The notes under the pieces: generated by a model
The model's database searches: none
What the model saw: the letters and a program-made list of their open reading frames with translations, nothing else
What the model was told of the DNA's origin: nothing
Part shown: one piece after another, positions 50,909-60,477 of the stretch
How the letters are laid out: every line of letters begins with the position of its first letter
How positions within the stretch are numbered: position 1 is the stretch's first letter
Assembly: GCF_003051005.1 (NCBI RefSeq)
Contig: NZ_QAOW01000010.1
Span: 62,001 to 126,000, forward strand
Length of the DNA: 64,000 nucleotides
Direction: 5' to 3'
Origin: Rhodococcus sp. OK519
GTDB taxonomy: Bacteria; Actinomycetota; Actinomycetes; Mycobacteriales; Mycobacteriaceae
Program-made: the position numbers and the translations under genes

Positions 50909-50914
50909 GATAAT
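50909..50914 (+). promoter_or_regulatory. Candidate -10 box of the recCBD operon
   Basis: GATAAT preceded by TGT forms an extended -10 (TGTGATAAT) about 50 bp upstream of the recC start. No good -35 is visible at the expected distance. The 251-bp gap before recC otherwise shows no gene. Confidence 0.4.
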
Positions 50915-50961
50915 GCTTGGCCGATGCTGCACAGCCGACGACACCGTAGGGAGATGCGCAC

Positions 50962-53900
50962 TTGCTGACGTTGCACCGCGCCGAGAGCGCCGGAACGCTG
51001 GCGTCTGCGCTCGCTCAGGTGCTGGTCACGCCCCTCGCGGACCCTTTCGATCGCGAGGTGATCGCGGTCCCGGCGAAGGGTGTCGAACGGTGGTTGACGC
51101 AACGGCTGTCACACGTGCTGGGCGCGGGTGATTCCGGCCACGACGGCGTCGCCGCCAACATCGAGTTCCCGTCGCCGACCCGGCTGATCGACCAGGCCCT
51201 CGCAGCCGCCACCGGCTACGACGTCGACGACGATCCCTGGCATCCGTCGCGGATGCTGTGGACGCTGCTGCAGGTGATCGACGAGTGCCTGGCCGAGCCG
51301 TGGTGCACCGTCCTGGCCCGACATCTGGGTCACGGCGCGGACGACCACCGTGCCGACCACCGTGCCGGCCGCCGCTACGGCACCGCCGCGCACCTGGCCG
51401 AACTGTTCCGCGCCTACGGCTCGCAGCGCCCGGGGATGCTCGTCGACTGGGCGGCCGGCCGCGACACCGACGGGTCGGCGCCTCTCGACGACGATCTGTG
51501 CTGGCAGGCCCAGCTGTGGCGGCGACTGCGCGAGCGGATCGGCAGCCCCAGCCCTGCCGAGCGCCTCGACGGCGCCTGCACGCGACTACGCGACGAGCCG
51601 GACTTGCTCGAGCTGCCCGAACGGCTGTCGCTGTTCGGCCCCACCCGGCTGGCCGCCGACCAGATTGCGGTGCTGGCGGCCATCGGCGCCAACCGTGATG
51701 TGCACGTGTGGATTCCGCATCCGAGTATCGAGATGTGGGGGGAGCTTGCCGACACCGACCCGCCGCGTCTGCGCGCCGACGATGTGCGTGCGCTCGACGT
51801 CGCACACCCACTACTCGCCAGCCTCGCCCGCGACGTGCGCGAGCTGCAGTCGCGGCTCGGTTCCATCGGGATGGTCGACGTGCACCACCCGGGACCGTCG
51901 CGCCCGTCGACGCTGCTGGGACAGCTGCAGTCCGACATCGCCGCCGACCGGCAACCGTCGTCGTGGCCGGTGGACGACACCGTCGAGATCCACTCCTGCC
52001 ACGGCCCGGCTCGGCAGGTGGAGGCGCTGCGGGAGCGCTTGCTGCACCTGTTCCAGAACGATCCGACGGTCGAGCCGCGCGACGTGGTGGTGATGTGCCC
52101 GGATGTCGAGACGTACGCGCCGCTCGTGCGGGCCGCGTTCGGGCAGGGCGTCCAGGGACCGCTCACCCATCCCGGCCATCGGCTGCGGGTGCGGCTCGCG
52201 GATCGTGCGTTGCACCAGACCAATCCGGTGTTGGGAGTGGTGGCGACGCTGCTCGACCTCGCGGACTCCCGGGTCACCGTCAGTCAGGTCCTCGATCTGG
52301 CGGCGACCGCGCCGGTGCGACGACGCTTCCGCTTCGACGACGACAACCTCGAACGCATGCGGGAGTGGACGGTTGCCGCGGGAGCGCGGTGGGGGATCGG
52401 CCGCCGTGAGCGCGGTGCGTTCGGGCTCGGCGACTTCGAACAGAACACCCTCAAATCCGCGCTCGACCGCATCCTGCTCGGCGCCGCGGCCGACGACGCC
52501 GACGGCGAATGGCTCTCGCTCGCACTACCTCTCGACGACGTCGAGAGCAACGACATCGACCTCACCGGCCGTCTCGCCGAGTACGTCGACCGGCTCGACG
52601 TGTCGCTGCGCGGACTCACCGGACCGCAGTCGGCCGAGCAGTGGTCAGCGGCGCTCGCCCGGGCGCTGGACCTGCTGGTCGACGTCGCCGAGGCCGACGC
52701 GTGGCAGCTGGGGCAGGCGCGCCGCGAGCTGGCCGCCGCCGTCGAACACGGCGGCGACACGCTGCTGCGGCTTGCGGACGTGCGGGCAATGCTCCGGTCG
52801 AGGCTCGCCGGCCGGCCCACCCGTGCCAACTTCCGTACCGGAGAGCTGACGGTGTGCACGATGGTGCCGATGCGTTCGGTGCCGCACCGGGTGGTGGTAC
52901 TGCTCGGACTGGACGACGACGTCTTCCCCCGCGGCACCGGCATCGACGGTGACGACGTGCTGGCCCGCGATCCGCTACTGGGCGAACGCGATCCGCGCAG
53001 CGAGGACCGGCAGCTGCTACTGGACGCGATCATGTCCGCCAGCGAGCGGCTGCTGCTGTTCTACACCGGCGCCGACCCGGTCAACGGCACATCCCGCCCG
53101 CCCGCGGTGCCGCTCGCGGAACTGCGTGACGTGCTCGCGGCGATGGCGGGCGCGGATGTGGTGCAGCGGCATCCGTTGCAGCCCTTCGATCCCCGCAACT
53201 TCGACCCGGTGCGCCCGGGTAGCTTCGATCACGCCGCGCTCGGTGGGGCCCGCGCCGCGCAGCAGCCGTCGGTCCCGGCGCCCGCGTTCCTGCCGGAGCC
53301 GCTACCGCCGATCGAGCCCGGCGACGTCGATCTCGCGGATCTGATCTCGTTCCTGGAGAACCCGATCCAGGGTTTTCTGCGGCAGCGACTCGGGTTCCGG
53401 GTGCCTGATCTCGATGAGGACGTCGCCGATACCCTCGATCTGGAGCTCGACCCGTTGGCGCGCTGGGGAATCGGTGAACGGATGCTCGGCGCCCGGCTCG
53501 CCGGCGCCGATCCGGGCGCGTTCCGGGCGGCGGAGTGGCGGCGCGGCACCCTCCCGGCCGCCCGGCTCGGCGATGCCGCGCTGTCGGACATCGAGTGGAC
53601 GGTGGATTCGCTGGCCCGGGCGTCGGCGCCGATGCACGCCGGACCGTCCGAGCCCGTGGACATCGACGTCGATCTCGGGGGACGGCGCCTGGTCGGCACC
53701 GTGGACGGGGTGCACGGTGAGGTCATCGCGCGCACCACGTTCTCCCGGCTGGCGCCCAAGCATCGGATCGGCGCGTGGGTGCGGCTGCTCGCGGTCACCG
53801 CCACGGGACGGTCCGGGAATCTGACGGCCGTCACCACCGGCCGCGGCAGTGGGCGCACCCCGGTGATGCGCTCGACGCTCGCGGCCCCGGAGAACGCGGC

Positions 53901-54231
53901 GGAGATCCTCACCCGGCTGGTCGAGATGCGGGATCGCGGACTGGTGGCACCGCTGCCGATGACCGCAGCGTCGTCGGCGGCATACGCGGACCAACGGTTC
54001 CGGGGCCGATCGATCGAGCTGGCGCTGGTGGCGGCGGAACGCTCGTGGACCGGCGACTTCGGTGACGGCAAGGACCGCCACGTCCGGTTCGTGCACGGGC
54101 CCGACGCGGAGCTGGCCGTGCTCACCGAGACGCCCGCGCCGCCGGGGGCGTACGAACCGAGCTGCTTCGGCACCGAGGCCGCCGTGCTGTGGGGGCCGCT
54201 GCTGGCGGCCGAGACCCTGGGGGAACCGTGA
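50962..54231 (+). CDS. recC: RecC, exodeoxyribonuclease V gamma subunit
   Basis: A 1,089-residue subunit of the RecBCD helicase-nuclease, which processes double-strand breaks and degrades foreign linear DNA; RecC holds the Chi-scanning channel. Typical segments are VPAKGVERWLTQRLSHVLG near the N-terminus, RLSLFGPTRLAADQIAVLAA, HSCHGPARQVEALRERLLHL, VVVMCPDVETYAPLVRAAF, MVPMRSVPHRVVVLLGLDDD and DLISFLENPIQGFLRQRLG. The start is a TTG at 50962 with AGGGAG ahead; an overlapping ATG is out of frame. The stop overlaps the recB GTG. The order recC-recB-recD is the usual actinobacterial one. Confidence 0.94.
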   Translation: MLTLHRAESAGTLASALAQVLVTPLADPFDREVIAVPAKGVERWLTQRLSHVLGAGDSGHDGVAANIEFPSPTRLIDQALAAATGYDVDDDPWHPSRMLWTLLQVIDECLAEPWCTVLARHLGHGADDHRADHRAGRRYGTAAHLAELFRAYGSQRPGMLVDWAAGRDTDGSAPLDDDLCWQAQLWRRLRERIGSPSPAERLDGACTRLRDEPDLLELPERLSLFGPTRLAADQIAVLAAIGANRDVHVWIPHPSIEMWGELADTDPPRLRADDVRALDVAHPLLASLARDVRELQSRLGSIGMVDVHHPGPSRPSTLLGQLQSDIAADRQPSSWPVDDTVEIHSCHGPARQVEALRERLLHLFQNDPTVEPRDVVVMCPDVETYAPLVRAAFGQGVQGPLTHPGHRLRVRLADRALHQTNPVLGVVATLLDLADSRVTVSQVLDLAATAPVRRRFRFDDDNLERMREWTVAAGARWGIGRRERGAFGLGDFEQNTLKSALDRILLGAAADDADGEWLSLALPLDDVESNDIDLTGRLAEYVDRLDVSLRGLTGPQSAEQWSAALARALDLLVDVAEADAWQLGQARRELAAAVEHGGDTLLRLADVRAMLRSRLAGRPTRANFRTGELTVCTMVPMRSVPHRVVVLLGLDDDVFPRGTGIDGDDVLARDPLLGERDPRSEDRQLLLDAIMSASERLLLFYTGADPVNGTSRPPAVPLAELRDVLAAMAGADVVQRHPLQPFDPRNFDPVRPGSFDHAALGGARAAQQPSVPAPAFLPEPLPPIEPGDVDLADLISFLENPIQGFLRQRLGFRVPDLDEDVADTLDLELDPLARWGIGERMLGARLAGADPGAFRAAEWRRGTLPAARLGDAALSDIEWTVDSLARASAPMHAGPSEPVDIDVDLGGRRLVGTVDGVHGEVIARTTFSRLAPKHRIGAWVRLLAVTATGRSGNLTAVTTGRGSGRTPVMRSTLAAPENAAEILTRLVEMRDRGLVAPLPMTAASSAAYADQRFRGRSIELALVAAERSWTGDFGDGKDRHVRFVHGPDAELAVLTETPAPPGAYEPSCFGTEAAVLWGPLLAAETLGEP

Positions 54232-57200
54232 CGGACACCGCGAGCCTGGACACCGTGAGCATCACCGACACCGCCTTCGACCTGTTCGCGCCGCTGCCGC
54301 AGGGCACCACCGTGCTCGAGGCCAGCGCCGGTACCGGCAAGACGTACGCGATCGTGGGGCTGGCGGCCCGGTTCGTGGCCGAGGAGGGCATCGACCTCTC
54401 GCGGCTGCTGCTGGTCACGTTCAGCCGCGCGGCCACCAAGGAACTGCGGGAACGCACCCGCGAGCGGTTCGCCTCCGCCGCAGCGGGTTTGGTGGACCCC
54501 GCCGCCGCCCGGATCAGCGACGACCCGCTCGTAGCGCACCTCGCCGACACCGACGACGCCGAAATCGCCCATCGTCGTCGACGGCTGATGCAGGCGCTGT
54601 CGGACTTCGACGCCGGCACCATCGTCACCACCCACAGCTTCTGCCAGCGCATGCTCGACGGCCTCGGCATCGCGGGCGAGCGCGACCCGGACGCGGTGCT
54701 GGTCGAGGAGGCCGAGGACCTGGTCGCCGAGGTGATCGCCGACCTGTTCCTGCACCGCTTCGCCCGCGCCGACTCGCGGACGCTGCGCCCCTCGGACGCC
54801 CGGGCCGCCGCCCGGGCCGCGATCTTCGACCCGCAGTCGGTGTTCGCGCCCGAGGACGCCGAGGGCACCCGCGCCGGGGACGCCGTCGCGTTCGCCACCG
54901 CGGTCCGCAAGGAGACCCAGCGCCGCAAGCGGCTCGCGGGCATCCGGGACTTCGACGACCTGCCCGCGCTGCTACACGGGGTGCTCACCGATCCCGAACA
55001 CGGGGAGGCGGCGTGCCGACGGGTGCGCGACCGCTACCGCGTGGTGCTGGTCGACGAGTTCCAGGACACCGACCCGCAGCAGTGGGGGATCCTGCGTGCC
55101 GCGTTCCACGGGCATTCGACGCTGGTGCTGGTCGGCGACCCGAAGCAGGCCATCTATGCGTTCCGCGGCGCCGAGGTGCTCAGCTACCTCGACGCCGTCG
55201 GCTCCGCGCACAGCCACCAGGAGCTCACCACCAACTGGCGCAGCGACGCCGATCTGGTTGCCGCACTGGGACATCTGCACGGCGGCGCCGCACTCGGGCA
55301 CCGCGACATCGTCGTGCATCCGGTGTCGGCGGCCAAACAGGGGTCGCGGCTGCAGGGGGCCGCGCCACTGCGGCTGCGGTACCTGTCCCGGGCGGGTGCC
55401 GGACGGCTCAACAACTCCGGCTATCCGGCCGTCGGGGCGCTGCGCACGCGGGTCGCGGCGGACGTGGCCGCCGACATCGTCGAACTACTCGGCAGCGGCG
55501 CCACTTTGGAACTGAACGGCGTCACGCGGGCCGTCGAGCCCGGTGACGTCGCGATCCTCGCCGGCACCAATGCCCAGATCGCGCTGGTGCGTGAGGCCCT
55601 GGACCGGGTCGGTGTGCCGTCCGTGCTGGCCGGTGGCACCAGCGTCTTCGAGACGCCCTCAGCGACGCACTGGCTGCAGGTGCTGCAAGCGCTCGAGCAG
55701 CCGCACCGTCCCGACCGGGTGCGGCTCGCCGCGCTCACGCCGCTCATCGGCTGGACCGCCGCCGACGTCGACGCTCGCAGCGACGAGGTGGTCGCCCGCG
55801 TGGGCGGGCAGTTGCGGGAGCTGGCGACGGTGTTCGCGCAGTCCGGGTTCGCCGCGCTGTTCGAGCGGCTCGCCGCCGAGTCCGGGCTCGAGGCGCGGCT
55901 GCTCACCATCGCGTCGGGCGAGCGCACGCTCACCGACCTGCGGCACATCGGGCAGTTGCTCGGCGCGGTCGCCGTCGACGAGTCCCTCGGCCTCACCGCG
56001 CTCACCGGCTGGCTCACCGACCGCATCAAGGACCCGAAATCCGGTGGCGGCGACCGCAGCCGACGCCTCGACAGCGACGCCGCCGCGGTGCAGATCGCGA
56101 CCGTGCACGCCAGCAAGGGGCTCGAGTACCCGATCGTGTACGTGCCGTTCGGGTGGAGCACCGGCCGCTACGCCGACCCCAACCGGCTGCTGCTGCACGA
56201 CGAGGACGGCCGCCGCATCCTCGACATCGGCGGCGAGGGCAGCCCCGGCTACGGCGACCGGCGACGTCGGCGCGACGCCGAGGCCGCGGGCGAGGACCTG
56301 CGGCTGCTGTACGTCGCGCTCACCCGCGCCCAGTGCCAGCTGGTGCTGTGGTGGGCGCCGGCGTACTCCACCAACGAGGCGCCGCTGCACCGCATGCTGT
56401 TCGGCCGCGAGCCGGGGGAGTCGGACGTCCCGCAGAAGGTGGCCGTGCCCGAGGATCCCGGTGTCGCGCAGGAGCTCACCCGCTGGGCCGCGTCCGCGCC
56501 GGTCACCGTGGAGGTGCAGGCCGTCGGCGCCGACCCGATCCCGCAGCCGTCGTGGACGCCGCCGCAGGAGGAGACCGGCGAACTCGCGGCCGCCGTCTTC
56601 AGTCGGGTGCTCGACGCCGGGTGGCGGCGCACGTCGTACACGGCGCTCACCGCGTCCGCCCACGAACATCCGGGCGTCACCAGCGAGGCCGAGGAACCCG
56701 AGATCGAGGACGAGCCGGAGGAGCCCGCGCTCATCGCGTCCGCGCCCGTCGAGGGCATCCCGTCGACCATGAACGGCATGCCCTACGGCGCGGTGTTCGG
56801 CACCCTGGTGCACGAGATCCTCGAACACGTCGACACCGCCGCCGACGACCTCGAGGCCGAACTGGTCCGGCACTGCCGCGAGGCCGTCGCCGCACGGATG
56901 TCGCAGGTCGACCCGGTGGCGCTGGCGGACGCGCTGCTGCCGGTGCTGCGAACCCCGCTCGCCGGGGGCGGCACCCTCGCCGAGATCACCCCGCGCGACC
57001 GGCTGCCGGAGTTGGACTTCGAGCTGCCGCTCGCGGGCGGCGACGATCCGGCCGCGCTCACCGTGACGCTGGACCGGATCGTGGACCTGTTGCGCACCCA
57101 TCTGCCGGCCGACGACGTCCTCGCGCCGTACGCGGACCGGCTCGCCACCCTGGAGCCGACGCCACTGCGCGGTTACCTCACCGGCAGCATCGACGCGGTG

Positions 57201-57554
57201 CTGCGGCTCGAGGGTCCCCGGTTCGTGATCGTCGACTACAAGACCAACCGCATCGCACCGGGCGAGGTGACCACCGCCGACTTCACCCGCGAGTCGATGG
57301 CGGGGGAGATGATGCGCTCGCACTACCCACTGCAGGCGCTGCTGTATGCCGTTGCGCTGCACCGGTATCTGCGCTGGCGGCTGCCCGGCTACGACCCCGC
57401 GACGCATCTGGGCGGGGTGCAGTACCTGTTCGTGCGCGGCATGGTCGGACCCGACACCCCGGACGGGGCGGGCGTGTTCGACTGGGATCCGCCCGCCGCG
57501 CTGGTGGTGGAGCTGTCGGATCTGCTCGCGGCGAGTGTCGAGGAGACCGCATGA
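54228..57554 (+). CDS. recB: RecB, exodeoxyribonuclease V beta subunit
   Basis: A 1,108-residue helicase-nuclease subunit. Helicase motifs: Walker A LEASAGTGKTYAIVGLAA, Walker B/motif II VVLVDEFQDTDPQQW, motif III VLVGDPKQAIYAFRGA, motif IV/V region VQIATVHASKGLEYPIVYVP and motif VI LLYVALTRAQCQLVLWW. The C-terminal RecB nuclease domain has LVHEILEHVDTA, LDFELPLAGG and the catalytic Asp and Lys in FVIVDYKTNRIAP followed by HYPLQALLYAVAL. All active residues are in place, so the enzyme should be complete. GTG at 54228 overlaps the recC stop; the TGA overlaps the recD ATG. Confidence 0.95.
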   Translation: MTDTASLDTVSITDTAFDLFAPLPQGTTVLEASAGTGKTYAIVGLAARFVAEEGIDLSRLLLVTFSRAATKELRERTRERFASAAAGLVDPAAARISDDPLVAHLADTDDAEIAHRRRRLMQALSDFDAGTIVTTHSFCQRMLDGLGIAGERDPDAVLVEEAEDLVAEVIADLFLHRFARADSRTLRPSDARAAARAAIFDPQSVFAPEDAEGTRAGDAVAFATAVRKETQRRKRLAGIRDFDDLPALLHGVLTDPEHGEAACRRVRDRYRVVLVDEFQDTDPQQWGILRAAFHGHSTLVLVGDPKQAIYAFRGAEVLSYLDAVGSAHSHQELTTNWRSDADLVAALGHLHGGAALGHRDIVVHPVSAAKQGSRLQGAAPLRLRYLSRAGAGRLNNSGYPAVGALRTRVAADVAADIVELLGSGATLELNGVTRAVEPGDVAILAGTNAQIALVREALDRVGVPSVLAGGTSVFETPSATHWLQVLQALEQPHRPDRVRLAALTPLIGWTAADVDARSDEVVARVGGQLRELATVFAQSGFAALFERLAAESGLEARLLTIASGERTLTDLRHIGQLLGAVAVDESLGLTALTGWLTDRIKDPKSGGGDRSRRLDSDAAAVQIATVHASKGLEYPIVYVPFGWSTGRYADPNRLLLHDEDGRRILDIGGEGSPGYGDRRRRRDAEAAGEDLRLLYVALTRAQCQLVLWWAPAYSTNEAPLHRMLFGREPGESDVPQKVAVPEDPGVAQELTRWAASAPVTVEVQAVGADPIPQPSWTPPQEETGELAAAVFSRVLDAGWRRTSYTALTASAHEHPGVTSEAEEPEIEDEPEEPALIASAPVEGIPSTMNGMPYGAVFGTLVHEILEHVDTAADDLEAELVRHCREAVAARMSQVDPVALADALLPVLRTPLAGGGTLAEITPRDRLPELDFELPLAGGDDPAALTVTLDRIVDLLRTHLPADDVLAPYADRLATLEPTPLRGYLTGSIDAVLRLEGPRFVIVDYKTNRIAPGEVTTADFTRESMAGEMMRSHYPLQALLYAVALHRYLRWRLPGYDPATHLGGVQYLFVRGMVGPDTPDGAGVFDWDPPAALVVELSDLLAASVEETA

Positions 57555-59407
57555 TCGAGGCACGGGTCGCGCAGCGGGGCAAGGGTGTGCTGCGCCAGTT
57601 CAACGAGGCCGGGGTGCTCGAGGCCGCCGACGTGCACGTGGCGCTGCGGCTCGCGACGCTCGGCGGGGAGACCCGCGAGCCGGTGCACCTGGCGACGGCG
57701 CTCGCGGTGCGGGCCGTGCGGTCGGGCTCGGTGTGCCTGGACCTGAGCCGGATTCGTGAGGTGACGGTCGACGAGGCGTTCGAGGTCGATCCGGCGGCGC
57801 TGCCGTGGCCGGACGACGACGTGGTCGCCGAGGGGCTGGCGTCGAGCCCGCTGGTGGTCGGCGGGGATGCGGGACCGCTGCGGCCACTGCGACTGGTGGA
57901 CGGGCTGCTGTACCTGGACCGGTACTACCGGCAGGAACAGGCGGTGCGCCGGATCCTGGACGAGCGCGCGCACGGGCACCCGAAGGTAGACGAGGACCTG
58001 CTGCGGGCCGGGCTGGACGAGTTGTTCCGGGACTTCGCCGATCCGTCGCGGCCGTCGGACGCCCCGGACCGGCAGCGGATAGCGGCGGCCGTCGCGGCCA
58101 CGCACTGGACGTCGGTGATCGCGGGCGGGCCGGGCACCGGCAAGACGCACACGGTGGCGCGGGTGCTGGCGCTGCTGGAGCGGCAACAGCCGGGGCTGCG
58201 GATCGGGTTGGCGGCGCCCACCGGCAAGGCGGCGGCGCGGCTGCAGGAGTCGGTGCGTGAGCAGGCGGGGCTTGTCGGTCTGCGGTCGGAGTTGCCGGCG
58301 ATGACGCTGCACCGGATGCTCGGCTGGCAGCGGGGGACCAGTCGGTTCCGGTTCAACGAGACCAACCATCTGCCCTACGACGTGATCGTGGTCGACGAGA
58401 CGTCGATGGTGTCGCTGACGATGATGTGCCGGCTGCTCGAGGCGGTGCGGCCGGAGGCGCGGCTAGTGCTCGTCGGCGACCCGGACCAGTTGACGTCGGT
58501 GGACGCCGGCGCGGTGCTCGCCGACCTGGTCGCCAGGCCGGTGACCGGCGTGGAGAACCCGGCGCTGGCGCGGGTGGTGGGGCCGGATCTGTCGGCGTCC
58601 GACGACCCGGCCGAAGCGGCACTGAGTGGTTCGGAGCGGGACCGGTTGCGGGGCGGGGTGATTCGGCTCAGTCGTGGACGCCGGTTCGGTGGCGCGATCG
58701 CGCAGTTGGCGGTTGCGGTGCGGGACGGTCTTGAAGAGAGGGCGCTCGAGATTCTGCGCAGCGGGGCGGCGGACGTGTCGTTCGTCGACCCCGAGGACCT
58801 GGCCGGGCTGCGCGCCGATGTGGTGTCGACGTCGGCGGAGGTGACGGCGGCCGCGCTGGCCGGTGACGCGGCGGGCGCGGTGCGGGCGTCGGAGAAGCAT
58901 CGGCTGCTGTGTGCGCACCGGGAGGGCCCGTTCGGGGCGTCGTGGTGGGCGCGCAACGCGATGACGTGGATCGGGGAGGCGACCGGCAGCAGGCTCGACC
59001 CGGAGCGCTGGTACGCCGGGCAGCCGCTGATGGTGACCGCGAACGACCACGAGATGCGGATCTACAACGGCGATACCGGGGTTGTGGTGGCCGACGGTTC
59101 TGACGGCTCGGATGGTGATCTGGTTGCTGCGTTCGCGCGCGGCGAGGAGCCGTATCTGGTGCACCTGAGTCACCTGGCGTCGGTGCAGACGGTGTACGCC
59201 ATGACGATTCACCGCAGCCAGGGCAGCCAGTACGACGTGGTGTCGGTGATCCTGCCGGGCGAGGAGTCGTCGCTGCTCACGCGAGAGCTGCTCTACACCG
59301 CGATCACCCGCGCGCGGACGCACGTGCGAATCGTCGGGACCGAGGAGGCGGTGCGGGCGGCTGTGGGGCGACGAGTCCTGCGGGCGAGTGGGCTGCGGCG
59401 GGGGTGA
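57551..59407 (+). CDS. recD: RecD, exodeoxyribonuclease V alpha subunit
   Basis: A 618-residue 5'-3' helicase subunit. Motifs: N-terminal domain, then Walker A IAGGPGTGKTHTVARVLALL, motif Ia LAAPTGKAAARLQES, Walker B VIVVDETSMVSLTMM, motif III LVLVGDPDQLTSVDAG and the C-terminal UvrD-like AMTIHRSQGSQYDVVSVILP and LLYTAITRARTHVRIVG. Normal length for RecD rather than RecD2, which has a longer N-terminus. ATG at 57551 overlaps the recB stop. Its TGA lies five bases before the first inverted repeat of the insertion-sequence scar, so the operon end is at the scar edge. Confidence 0.95.
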   Translation: MIEARVAQRGKGVLRQFNEAGVLEAADVHVALRLATLGGETREPVHLATALAVRAVRSGSVCLDLSRIREVTVDEAFEVDPAALPWPDDDVVAEGLASSPLVVGGDAGPLRPLRLVDGLLYLDRYYRQEQAVRRILDERAHGHPKVDEDLLRAGLDELFRDFADPSRPSDAPDRQRIAAAVAATHWTSVIAGGPGTGKTHTVARVLALLERQQPGLRIGLAAPTGKAAARLQESVREQAGLVGLRSELPAMTLHRMLGWQRGTSRFRFNETNHLPYDVIVVDETSMVSLTMMCRLLEAVRPEARLVLVGDPDQLTSVDAGAVLADLVARPVTGVENPALARVVGPDLSASDDPAEAALSGSERDRLRGGVIRLSRGRRFGGAIAQLAVAVRDGLEERALEILRSGAADVSFVDPEDLAGLRADVVSTSAEVTAAALAGDAAGAVRASEKHRLLCAHREGPFGASWWARNAMTWIGEATGSRLDPERWYAGQPLMVTANDHEMRIYNGDTGVVVADGSDGSDGDLVAAFARGEEPYLVHLSHLASVQTVYAMTIHRSQGSQYDVVSVILPGEESSLLTRELLYTAITRARTHVRIVGTEEAVRAAVGRRVLRASGLRRG

Positions 59408-59412
59408 GGCCC

Positions 59413-59509
59413 TGGTCCGTCGTTGAATTGGTAACGCGTTCAGTACAGTGCGTACGTGGCAGCAGCGTTGTAGATCGATGCCGAGCAACGTGCGGAGTTG
59501 GAGCGGATG
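59413..59509 (+). repeat. Left inverted repeat (~97 bp)
   Basis: Starts with a 28-bp stretch, TGGTCCGTCGTTGAATTGGT and then AACGCGTT, that is exactly repeated in reverse complement at 62107-62134. After ~20 diverged bases the match resumes over GCAGCAGC and then ATGCCGAGCAACGTGCGG to GAGCGGATG at 59509. Confidence 0.85.
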
Positions 59510-60345
59510 CCGGCGTCTCTGCCGCATCGGCAGGTGCTACAGGCGCGTCGGTTGCTGTGGGCGGGTGACGAGGTATTGCGCAGAGCCGCGGCCGATCTGT
59601 CGCAGGCGAACCAGTCGGGAGAAGGCATTACCCGCCGAGGCCGACCGGGCCGCCAACGCGTTGTTCGATGCTCACCGCGACGATCCCGAGTTCGGTTACC
59701 GATTCCTTATCGAAGAGGCCAGCAGCTCTGGTGAACGCATGCGCGAGAGCACCGTATTGCGGATCTGCCGCGACAACGCCTGGTGGTCGGTGTTCGGCAA
59801 GAAACGCGGGAAGAACGGTGAGAAGCCCCGCTGAGCGACATTACGGAGCATCCCACCGCGGAGGGCAAGCTGTACATGTGCGTGATCAAGGACATCTGCT
59901 CCAACCGGATAGTTGGCTACTCGATCGACACACGGATGAGGGCCTCGCTCGCGGTGAACGCACTGGCAGTGACGTCGCCAGGTGCGGTGAAGTGGCGGGT
60001 TGCATCGTGCACAGCGACGGGGTCGCAATTTCGATCCTGAGAGTCCTTGCGCGAGTTGGACCGTCACGGACTGGTCGGCTCGAGGGGCTAGGTCGGCGCG
60101 GCCGGCGACAATACCGCCATGGAATCGTTCTTCGCGCTGCTGCAGAAGAACGTCCTGAACCGGCGGTCATGGGCTCTCGCGAGCTGCGGATCGTAATCGT
60201 CACATGGACCGAACGGTCCTATCGCCGCCGACGGTGTCGGCCCCGCCTCGATCGGTTGACCCCAGTCGAGTACGAGGCCATCATGACCACACCAGCCACT
60301 CAGTCTGCCGACCCACTCAGGCTGCCGACCCACCCTGTCACCTGA
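59480..60345 (+). pseudogene. Broken IS3-family transposase
   Basis: The plus strand encodes consecutive pieces of an IS3-type transposase in shifting frames: a small OrfA-like end (DEVLRRAAADLSQANQSGEG), then FDAHRDDPEFGYRFLIEE to DNAWWSVFGKKRGKNGEKPR, which runs into a stop at 59834, then ITEHPTAEGKLYMCVIKD, IVHSD, MESFFALLQKNVLNRRSW and finally LDRLTPVEYEAIMTTPATQS. The catalytic Asp, Asp and Glu can be placed but lie in different frames, and several internal bases are lost, so no active enzyme can be made. Confidence 0.88.
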
Positions 60346-60359
60346 TCGCGCAGCAGTCC

Positions 60360-60450
60360 CGTTCAACGCGGAGAAGGGGTTCGGGTTCACTACTCCCGAC
60401 GACGGAAGTGGAGGATGTGTTCGTGAGCATGAGTGGGGTAGTGCGGCGGT
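60360..60450 (+). pseudogene. Fragment of a CspA-type cold-shock protein gene
   Basis: FNAEKGFGFTTPDDGS at 60362 onward is the RNP-1 region of CspA-type proteins, and the continuation DVFVSMS appears in another frame (EVEDVFVSMSG), as expected after a one-base shift. Both the N-terminus and the remaining C-terminus are missing. It ends just before the next gene's ribosome site. Confidence 0.65.
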
Positions 60451-60477
60451 GACAGTGTGGGGAGCGGAAGAACGGTG

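Noticed and set aside
50711-50961. CCGGGCCCGG palindrome and a small plus-strand open frame before recC
   Set aside because: The palindrome has no loop and would not fold as a terminator; the short frame has no start signal or recognisable sequence.
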